The notes under the pieces were generated by a model that was not told the origin of the DNA, did not search any database, and worked only from the letters and a program-made list of their open reading frames with translations. A stretch of DNA of 64,000 nucleotides, taken from positions 1-64,000 of the forward strand of contig QHVH01000016.1 of the NCBI GenBank assembly GCA_003222245.1, read 5' to 3'. Within the stretch, counting starts at the first letter, position 1, and each line of letters begins with the position of its first letter. Origin of the DNA: Blastocatellia bacterium AA13 (GTDB taxonomy: Bacteria; Acidobacteriota; Blastocatellia; UBA7656). The position numbers were made by a program, and so were the translations under genes. Below, one piece after another: positions 57,329 to 64,000 of this stretch.

Positions 57329-57979
57329 CTATCGGAGAAGCGCCTCGATCTCGATCAGCAAATCGTCCATGGAGTCGACCACTCGATGAGCGCCCGTGAA
57401 TTCATGATGCATCGTCATGCGATTGCGAAGAATTATGCAGCGGATACCCGCGTCAGTCGCCGCGCGAAGACCCCGCGGAGAGTCCTCGATCACCAGGCAT
57501 TCCTCGCCTTTTAGACCGAGGCGTTTGAGGCCGAGCAGGTAAGGTTCGGGAGAGGGCTTGCTATTCATGTAAGTCTCGGCCGTAAGAACAAACTTGAAGT
57601 GTCGATTCAACGTGAGAGGCGCATGGATCGCGTCGTAGTGTTCCCGGTTCGCACTGGTCACGACGCCCATGTCTACTCGCTTGCTGAGGGTGTCCAGTAC
57701 GCGCTCGACGCCGGGCACTGCCAACCCTGATTCCGTTAGAAGGCGCGCGGTATAAATCTCATCTCGTCGCTTTCTGAGAGCGGCGATTTCTTCGGCTGTG
57801 ATCCCTTTTTCGGATAGAAGGTGCCAGGCGCCGCGGTTGTCGAGCAGAAACCAGTTGAAGAAGTCCTCTTCGGATAACTCGGCATCGTGAAGCCGAAGAT
57901 AGTCTCTATTGACCTCGAAATAAATTCGCTCCGTGTCGACGAGTACGCCGTCGTTGTCCCAGAGAATTCCGGAAATCAT
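57329..57979 (-). CDS. HAD-superfamily phosphatase (beta-phosphoglucomutase-like)
   Basis: 216 residues. Motif I ILWDNDGVLVDTE (nucleophile and acid Asp), motif II VVTSANRE, Lys in NSKPSPEPYL and motif IV VIEDSPRGLRAA. The cap is the helical C1 type of beta-phosphoglucomutase-like HAD enzymes. Substrate is a small phospho-metabolite. Confidence 0.92.
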   Translation of the reverse strand: MISGILWDNDGVLVDTERIYFEVNRDYLRLHDAELSEEDFFNWFLLDNRGAWHLLSEKGITAEEIAALRKRRDEIYTARLLTESGLAVPGVERVLDTLSKRVDMGVVTSANREHYDAIHAPLTLNRHFKFVLTAETYMNSKPSPEPYLLGLKRLGLKGEECLVIEDSPRGLRAATDAGIRCIILRNRMTMHHEFTGAHRVVDSMDDLLIEIEALLR

Positions 57980-58298
57980 TCCAACTCCGCTTGTTGCTTA
58001 TTCGTTTTGTGCCAGCTATTGAAGAATAGCATGCCTCGAATAGCCAAACTCAAGACATGCCTTCAAAACGATTGTGGCGCCTCGGCCCCTAACGACACCC
58101 CGCAACGATGACGCCTGAGATCGTTTCACAGTTTCAAGCCTGCCAAAAGACGGCCCGCGGAGATTCGGCCGCGGGCCGCCGGACCTAATCCCGCGTTGCA
58201 TTTACCTTCCGGTTCCGTCTATTCTTGCGCTCAATGCTTCAACCCCTTTGAAGCAAGCCGCAGGACTATGGCGATGCATTTCCAGCGAGGTCATTCAA

Positions 58299-60515
58299 TT
58301 GCCGCGTGATCTTATTCAAAAGTACATAAACAATCCGTGGATTCTTGCAGCCGCGGCGGCCGTGGCTGCATTCGTGATCCTGCTAATAATCCTACTCATC
58401 GTAAAGCGCTCGCGCCGAAAGTCTCTCGAAGAAGAGTGGGCGGTCGAGCTCGACGGTCAAGAACACGAAACCGCTCACGAACAGTCTGAGCCCGCTCAGA
58501 TCGAACCCGCGATGCGGCGGACGGCCCCGCTCGATCCCGGCTCCCAGAAACTTTTGAAGTTTGCCGCCAGCGTTATCGAGAACAGTACAGGGCCGGATTC
58601 ACTGGGAAAACTCTCCGAGGCGATTATCGAGCTTATCGGCGCCGACAGCGCCTCGCTCTGGCGAGTCGATGCCGCTGTAGGCATGGTGAAGGTTGTGAAC
58701 TTTCACGGTCCGGCTTTGACCGAGATGCTCCCGATTCCGTTGGGGCAAGGCATTACCGGAAGAATCGCCGAAGCAGGTGAGCCCGTTGTAGTCGAGGACG
58801 CGCCCAATGATCCCAGATGCTTGTTCCCTCACGAAGCGCGCGAAAACGGAATCATCTCCTACGTGGGAGCGCCTGTCACGGATGGCGGCCGCGTTATCGG
58901 AGTCATCGAGGCGTACTCCTCTCGTCTCGGTTTGTGGAGCAGGCGCGATGCCGTAATGCTCAAGCAGGCGGCCGAGCTTCTAACCAGTCTCTTTCGGAAT
59001 ATCAATGAATCGGCTTCAAGAATCAGGGTCGAAACCGCTTATCTCAGCCTCGTGGACGCAATGGTTAGACTGACCTCGCTCGATGAGCTGATGGAAGCCG
59101 CGGTTCAGGTTCTTGGGCATGCCCTGGGCGCTTCACGAGTGGTCGAAGTCGAGTTTGAGGGCGACAAGATGCTGCCCATCCGTTACGAGTTTCGTGACCA
59201 GGCGGCTAGCTCGGCCAAAGGCTCAGTCTATTCACCGGAATTCGCGACGCGGGTGCTCTCGCGAGCCAAGGGCGGACCAATCGTGATGAACGACTCGCGA
59301 TCCGACTCGTTGCTCGAGAGCGAAATCGTAGCACACCTTGGAATCCAGTCCGAGATGGCCGTTATGATTCAAGACGGCGGCTCCTCTTCGATAATGTTGT
59401 ATATCCATCAGTGTGATCGAAAACGCGAATGGGAGACAGACGAAATCGAATTTGCGTCGCGCGTCGCAACACACCTTGCTCTCTCTATAAAGGTCATACA
59501 GTCGCGCGACCAGACGATGCGCGAGCTCGAATCCGCACGAAGTGAAGTCCGCCGCGCAGCCGAAGCCGGAACTCGGATACGCGTGTACGTCGACGCGCTG
59601 CCTGAGGCGGTCGTCGGTCTGGACAAAGACGGCCGCATTACTTTTTTTAATGGAGCCGCACGCGAACGGCTGGGACTAAGGAACGAAGATATCGGCCGCC
59701 AGGCTGAGATGACCGAGTCAATGGTGATGTCCAAAGAGGGCATCTGGAACCGGGTCCGGGCCTGCGAAAGGGTTACGAGATTCGACGCCGAAATAGGCTT
59801 GATGTCGGGGCCGGTCGGACCCGCGGGCGAGGCCGAAACAACCGCCGGGGCAATGATCTTCGTTCCGGTGAGCATTTCAGTCGGCACGCTGCGCAACGAG
59901 AAGAACGAAATCGCCGGCCGCGTTATCGTGGTCAGCGACGTGAGCCACTTGAACACCCCCGCGCCGATGATCTCGAGCAGGCGTGTTCCCGAGCTTGAAC
60001 GGCTGGTCAGAAAACTTGAAGAGTCGCTCAAAGAAGCTCGCGCGACCGAGGTCGAAGCAAAAGAAAACGAAGCTACCGCGCGGGCGGCGCTCGACAGGGC
60101 GCTTCAGGACGATGCCGAGTTGAAGACGGCGTCCGCGGACGTGCGCCGCATGGAGACCGAGCTTCGAAAAGAGCGCGATCAGCTTCGCGAAGACGAAGCG
60201 CGCGCGCGCCGCTCGGCCCAGCAATTGTTGGAGATCAATCGCCTGAAGAGCGAGTTTATCGTGAACGCCGGCCGCGAGCTCGAAGGCTCGCTCCAATCGG
60301 TGGCCGGATTCGCCGAGCTGCTGGGACAGGGCTCGTATGGCGACCTAAATCCCGATCAGCTTCAGGTCGTCCAGGGAATTTACGCATGGGCCCGCCGAAT
60401 GAAAGCGGACGTTGACTGGTTGATCGAGTACGGATCCTCAAGAGGCCGCCGCCTCGATACGAACGTGCCTGAAGGCGCTGAAGAGGCAGGCGAAGCGGAA
60501 GCGGAAACAGCTTAA
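58299..60515 (+). CDS. membrane GAF/PAS protein with degenerate histidine-kinase dimer domain
   Basis: 738 residues from TTG 58299, behind GCGAGG; the TTG at 58248 gives 17 more residues. A membrane helix (about 14-35), a GAF domain (about 100-240), a second GAF (about 255-400), a PAS-like domain (about 420-500, VVGLDKDGRITFFNGA), a coiled coil (about 585-650) and a HisKA-like pair of helices (about 645-715). At the expected phospho-His position the sequence reads FIVNAGRELEGSL, with Arg where His belongs, and no ATP-binding domain follows. It cannot be a normal kinase. It may be a sensory scaffold or act on a partner kinase. Confidence 0.85.
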   Translation: MPRDLIQKYINNPWILAAAAAVAAFVILLIILLIVKRSRRKSLEEEWAVELDGQEHETAHEQSEPAQIEPAMRRTAPLDPGSQKLLKFAASVIENSTGPDSLGKLSEAIIELIGADSASLWRVDAAVGMVKVVNFHGPALTEMLPIPLGQGITGRIAEAGEPVVVEDAPNDPRCLFPHEARENGIISYVGAPVTDGGRVIGVIEAYSSRLGLWSRRDAVMLKQAAELLTSLFRNINESASRIRVETAYLSLVDAMVRLTSLDELMEAAVQVLGHALGASRVVEVEFEGDKMLPIRYEFRDQAASSAKGSVYSPEFATRVLSRAKGGPIVMNDSRSDSLLESEIVAHLGIQSEMAVMIQDGGSSSIMLYIHQCDRKREWETDEIEFASRVATHLALSIKVIQSRDQTMRELESARSEVRRAAEAGTRIRVYVDALPEAVVGLDKDGRITFFNGAARERLGLRNEDIGRQAEMTESMVMSKEGIWNRVRACERVTRFDAEIGLMSGPVGPAGEAETTAGAMIFVPVSISVGTLRNEKNEIAGRVIVVSDVSHLNTPAPMISSRRVPELERLVRKLEESLKEARATEVEAKENEATARAALDRALQDDAELKTASADVRRMETELRKERDQLREDEARARRSAQQLLEINRLKSEFIVNAGRELEGSLQSVAGFAELLGQGSYGDLNPDQLQVVQGIYAWARRMKADVDWLIEYGSSRGRRLDTNVPEGAEEAGEAEAETA

Positions 60516-60516
60516 C

Positions 60517-60550
60517 AAAAAAGGGTGGGCGCATGCCCACCCTTCGATCC
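60517..60550. terminator. bidirectional terminator
   Basis: Perfect 10-bp stem AAGGGTGGGC (60521-60530), loop GCAT, complement 60535-60544. A-run on the left and T-rich tail on the right let it serve both converging genes. Confidence 0.85.
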
Positions 60551-60573
60551 TTCTCATTTTTTCCGCCCTCGCG

Positions 60574-63500
60574 CTACTGCGGATCTGAATCCCACCAGTA
60601 CTGTTTCTCAAGCTTCTTCTGCACCGGCCAAATTTTATCGAGCGTATTGCCGTTGAACAGCTCTCCGTTTTTCATGACATGCAATATCGTATTTGTATTG
60701 CGAATGTCCTGAAGCGGATTCTTATAGAGCACGATCAAGTCCGCGAGCTTGCCGACTTCCAGCGAACCGACGTCCTGTTGAAGGCCGATCGCTTCCGCCC
60801 CGAAGATCGTGGCGCATCGCAAGGCCTCGAGCGGAGTCAATCCTCCCGATTGAATGTTCCAGATCTCCCAGTGACATCCGATGCCCTGCATCTGACCGTG
60901 TCCGCCCAGACACACTCGGCCTCCCGCGTGCACAACCGCCGCCGCGCCTTTTGCGATAGCCGAATGCCCGTATTCTTCGCTCATGAACCATTGGTGACGG
61001 CGCTTCACCATCGTGTCGAGCAGTTCGTGCGGTATGAACTTCCTCAGCTTCTGATCGCCATGAACGTCCGTGGTTTCGAAGTAGTAGTTCTCGCTGAAGG
61101 GCGCGCCGTATGCAACCAGAAGCGTAGGCGTATAAAACGTCTTCGTCCTTGTGACATACTCCGCGACGTCTTTATAGATCGGGTGAATCGGCAGCGCGTG
61201 CTCGTTCCCAGAAAAGCCGTCGGCCATTTGCGAAAGGTCGAGCTTCATATCGAGCGCGCCCTCGGTAGTCGATGTGATGCCCAGGTCTTTGCACGCCATC
61301 GACACCCATTGCCGCACTATTCGATCTCCTGAGACGTATTCCTTCAACGTCGTCGTGTGATACGCGTCTTTGTATCGCTTGATGAATGACGCGGTCGTAT
61401 CTTTATCATCCAGCCCCGAACCAGAGAACACGCCGGGTCCCGTCGAATAAACGCGCGGCCCGATGATCTCGCCCGTATCGACGAGATCCGTATAAGCGAA
61501 AACGTCGTTCGTGCTGCTCTGCGGGTCTCTCGTTGTAGTAATGCCGTAAGCTAGATTTGCCAGATACTGCCATATCTGCGTTTGATGAACGTCGCGCGGC
61601 GGCCACATATGGGAATGAACGTCGACCAAACCCGGAATAATGGTCTTGCCGGTAACGTCGATCGTATTCGCGCCCGCTGGAATCGCCACCTTTCCTTTAG
61701 GACCGATGGCGGCGATTCGATTGTCCGTTATGACGATGTCGCCGCGCTCGATTACCTCATCGCCCTTCATCGTGATGAGCCGCGCGCCGCTCAACACAAC
61801 AGTCCCCTTTGGACGGGCGCGCGGCGCTTCGACGACCGCTTCGATCGATTCGGGTTTGTCGGCGCCGGGCTGCTGTCTGTAAAACCTGTCGCCCCACGCC
61901 CACGTCATCCACTTCCCATCGGCCGACCACTGAATGTAATCGCCTCCTTCGACAGACATTTTCTTAACGGGAACAGCGGAAGGTCCGCCTGGAGTGATGC
62001 TGACGTTAACGACTTCCTTGCCGCGCCTGGGCACTGTTACAAGGTAATGCCGATTCTGAAGGCTCACGAAGGCCGAGTTCCCGTCGGGTGAAATCCTGAT
62101 CGCCTCCGCGGGCGGCGGGCCTTGAAACGGTCCGAATGACGTGCCGGCGCCCGTCACTCTTAAATGAACCCTTCGATCGAATCCGTCGATGCGCACGGAG
62201 GTCAGGCCCATGAACGTGGTCATATAGACTCGGGTCGGATCGCTGGAAAAATGCGGCTGCTCTCCGCCCTGAGTCGAGCCGATCAAGGTTGAATCTCCGC
62301 CTGCCGCTGGAATCCATCGGAGATCGAGCCCGGAATCGCGCTGTATTCCGGTTATTTCCGCGATCATCGTTGAGTCGGGGAAAATATCCGCGTGCGGCTT
62401 GAGATCGGAGTAGAGCTGATCGCGTGTCGTTCCGGACACAAAAACGATCTTTGAGTTGTCAGGTGAATAGACCGGGTCGGAATAGAAGGCGGCGCGCCTG
62501 GTCAACTGCTCAGGCTGAGCGCCGCCGTCGGCCGCAACCCGGAATATATGTCCTCCCTCTCGGGACCAGGTGGCGTATGCGACATACCGTCCGTCCGGCG
62601 ACCAGGCCGGCATGAACTCTCCCGCGGTCGAGTTTGTCAGTCGTCGCGGCGTACCCGAAGGCAGATCCATGATCCACAGCTTGCTGAGCGAGCTGAATAC
62701 GACTCGCCTGCCGTCCGGAGACAGCGCCGGCCATCGTATCAACCGGGCTTTTACGTTAGGGCCGTCGTCTACTCGATTCTGGAAATAGACCCTCGGCGCG
62801 ATCTCGGCTTCGACCTTCGCCATGAATGGAATGACTGAGGCGGCGCCGGTTTCGAAGTCTACACGCTTGATCTTGCCGTCGATGGGCACGATTAGGGATT
62901 TGCCATCCGGCATGAACGCATATCCCGGCATCGTGTCACGGGTGGCCCTGGATTCCTGATCGTCTCTGGTGACGTTGTTGATCAGCCATCTCTCTTCGCT
63001 GGTTTCGAGGTCACGCACTCGAAGCGCGGTTCCAAGCTCAAAGCGCGTTGCGTAGATCAGCTTCTTGCCGTCCGGCGTAAGAAGAGGGCGCATAGCGCTT
63101 CCCTGAGCATTCGTGACCGTGGAAGTCTCGCTCGTATCGCGGTCGAATCGGACGATCTGCCACATCGGGAAAGTAGCGTTGTAGGTGAATGAGTTTATCC
63201 GCACCGCATAATACATGAAGCGGCCGTCGGGCGACGCTACGGCACCGAGCCTGCTCGGCCGCGGCCTTTGAGGCTCTCCGGTTGGAGCGGTCGGCAGTGG
63301 AGGGTCAGGCGGACCTACCACTACACCGGTTCCGCCATCCTTGTTATACATCCAGATCGCGAATGTGCCGATCGCCTGATCCGTTCGCGAGGCAATAATG
63401 TATTGTCCATCCGGCGTCCATGACGGTGAAACGAATGCCTGGTTGCGGCCCTTCGTTATAGCTTTTTGATTAGCTCCGTCGGCATCGCAGACCCATATGT

Positions 63501-63873
63501 TTTCGGCGCCGCTTCGATCGCTCAAAAAAGCAATCTGTTTCCCGTCCGGTGAAAACTTCGGCTGACTCTCGAATGAGAGCCCGCCGATGATCCGCTTCGC
63601 CTGACCGCCTGCAATCGGGAGCGTATAGATGTCTCCAAGCAGATCGAATACGATCATCTTTCCATCGGAAGAGACATCGAGAGACATCCAGGTGCCTTCG
63701 TCGGTAGTGAATTCAATCTTCTCGGCGCTTTTGAGTGGAAGCTCTTCCTCTTTTTTATCATCCTTCTTTTTGTCGTCGTTCTTTGCTTCCTGCGAGAAGG
63801 CCGCCAGCGGCAGCATCAACATCGCCGTTAATAGGGCCGCAAGAAGCGAGGTGGGATTTATCCGGAACTTCAT
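60574..63873 (-). CDS. exported TolB-type propeller fused to an amidohydrolase
   Basis: 1099 residues from ATG 63873 (AGGAGG upstream). A signal peptide and Lys/Asp-rich linker are followed by PD40/WD40-like propeller repeats (about 60-690; SPDGKQIAFLSDRSGAENIW, WSPDGRYVAYATW). From about 715 the C-terminus is a metal-dependent amidohydrolase: VDVHSHMWPP (HxH), GITTTRDP, then later His in LPIHPIY and HAGGRVCLGGHGQ, ending ADLIVLYKNPL. Some relatives are X-Pro- or Tricorn-like peptidases, but the activity is unknown. It is probably periplasmic. Confidence 0.92.
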   Translation of the reverse strand: MKFRINPTSLLAALLTAMLMLPLAAFSQEAKNDDKKKDDKKEEELPLKSAEKIEFTTDEGTWMSLDVSSDGKMIVFDLLGDIYTLPIAGGQAKRIIGGLSFESQPKFSPDGKQIAFLSDRSGAENIWVCDADGANQKAITKGRNQAFVSPSWTPDGQYIIASRTDQAIGTFAIWMYNKDGGTGVVVGPPDPPLPTAPTGEPQRPRPSRLGAVASPDGRFMYYAVRINSFTYNATFPMWQIVRFDRDTSETSTVTNAQGSAMRPLLTPDGKKLIYATRFELGTALRVRDLETSEERWLINNVTRDDQESRATRDTMPGYAFMPDGKSLIVPIDGKIKRVDFETGAASVIPFMAKVEAEIAPRVYFQNRVDDGPNVKARLIRWPALSPDGRRVVFSSLSKLWIMDLPSGTPRRLTNSTAGEFMPAWSPDGRYVAYATWSREGGHIFRVAADGGAQPEQLTRRAAFYSDPVYSPDNSKIVFVSGTTRDQLYSDLKPHADIFPDSTMIAEITGIQRDSGLDLRWIPAAGGDSTLIGSTQGGEQPHFSSDPTRVYMTTFMGLTSVRIDGFDRRVHLRVTGAGTSFGPFQGPPPAEAIRISPDGNSAFVSLQNRHYLVTVPRRGKEVVNVSITPGGPSAVPVKKMSVEGGDYIQWSADGKWMTWAWGDRFYRQQPGADKPESIEAVVEAPRARPKGTVVLSGARLITMKGDEVIERGDIVITDNRIAAIGPKGKVAIPAGANTIDVTGKTIIPGLVDVHSHMWPPRDVHQTQIWQYLANLAYGITTTRDPQSSTNDVFAYTDLVDTGEIIGPRVYSTGPGVFSGSGLDDKDTTASFIKRYKDAYHTTTLKEYVSGDRIVRQWVSMACKDLGITSTTEGALDMKLDLSQMADGFSGNEHALPIHPIYKDVAEYVTRTKTFYTPTLLVAYGAPFSENYYFETTDVHGDQKLRKFIPHELLDTMVKRRHQWFMSEEYGHSAIAKGAAAVVHAGGRVCLGGHGQMQGIGCHWEIWNIQSGGLTPLEALRCATIFGAEAIGLQQDVGSLEVGKLADLIVLYKNPLQDIRNTNTILHVMKNGELFNGNTLDKIWPVQKKLEKQYWWDSDPQ

Positions 63874-64000
63874 GAGTTTTTGACCTCCTGAGAGATAAAT
63901 GATTTCAGCAAGCACGAATTAAAGCAGGATCACATCGGGAGAATGCGGATCACGAAGCCTCCGAGGGTTTCTCCCGTCAGGGAGCGAGGCATTCAGGTGA

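Noticed and set aside
63919-64000. Minus-strand frame open to the right edge (about 26 codons, ending at the TAA at 63919-63921)
   Set aside because: Too short to distinguish from chance; no recognised sequence.
1-64000. CRISPR arrays, prophage, integrase-att structures or toxin-antitoxin pairs
   Set aside because: No regularly spaced repeats, phage structural genes or integrases were seen; two short genes with RHH-like starts lack toxin partners.

Overview
The window is bacterial chromosome, about 55% GC by eye and densely coded, with about 57 protein genes, one tRNA and no phage, CRISPR or plasmid backbone. The protein families suggest an Acidobacteriota member, probably of the Blastocatellia type. 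They include secreted BNR and pre-peptidase proteins ending in an IPT/TIG-like module, DUF885 and TolB-amidohydrolase peptidases, Gly/Tyr-rich secreted proteins, many GTG/TTG starts, and LytS/LytTR and NtrC-like regulators. This assignment rests on recalled family distribution, since no rRNA is present. A fragment of a probable IS1380-type transposase touches the left edge.

Layout. 0-5 kb: zinc-ribbon membrane proteins, a methyltransferase, a choice-of-anchor V (Reeler-like) exported protein, a PA-IL-like exported protein and a DUF6335 protein. 5-8 kb: an envelope group comprising a broken CDP-alcohol phosphatidyltransferase, GtrA, a heptosyltransferase-like GT9 and an ICMT-like methyltransferase. 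8-10 kb: a decayed zinc metalloprotease with an in-frame stop and a frameshift. 10-16.4 kb: a large Gly/Asn- then Tyr-rich exported protein, and a tightly overlapped operon of GT2, DUF4922 (HIT-like) and a leaderless SpoIID/LytB protein. 16.4-20 kb: amidase and a LytS/LytTR pair. 20-23 kb: a serine-palmitoyltransferase-like enzyme, ketosynthase and acyl carrier protein, probably a sphingolipid-type module. 23-29 kb: exported BNR and pre-peptidase proteins, HU, a STAS protein and tRNA-Val. 29-34 kb: an NtrC/NtrB-type pair, XdhC-like domain and a GGDEF response regulator. 34-37 kb: pyrR-pyrB-pyrC. 37-45 kb: YwiC-like, PIG-L-like, aldo/keto reductase, methyltransferase and DUF885 genes, and an exported LolA-fold-like protein. 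45-53 kb: a giant BNR/PKD protein, alpha/beta hydrolase, FmdB zinc ribbon, RHH-type protein and TPR protein. 53-58 kb: 3-hydroxyacyl-CoA dehydrogenase, TMTC-like TPR membrane protein, thiolase and HAD phosphatase. 58-64 kb: a GAF/PAS protein with a degenerate kinase core, and a TolB-propeller amidohydrolase.

Most notable points: (1) five otherwise unrelated exported proteins share a C-terminal IPT/TIG-like module; (2) a GT2-DUF4922-SpoIID operon encodes a SpoIID protein with its catalytic motifs but no export signal; (3) an SPT-KS-ACP operon; (4) two clear decaying genes within 5 kb of each other; (5) several proteins with altered catalytic motifs (PIG-L HPGHE, GGDDF, a histidine kinase without its His, CX4CH instead of CXXCH). 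I found no clearly unprecedented multi-gene defence or mobile system. The GT2-DUF4922-SpoIID cluster is the best candidate for an undescribed pathway.
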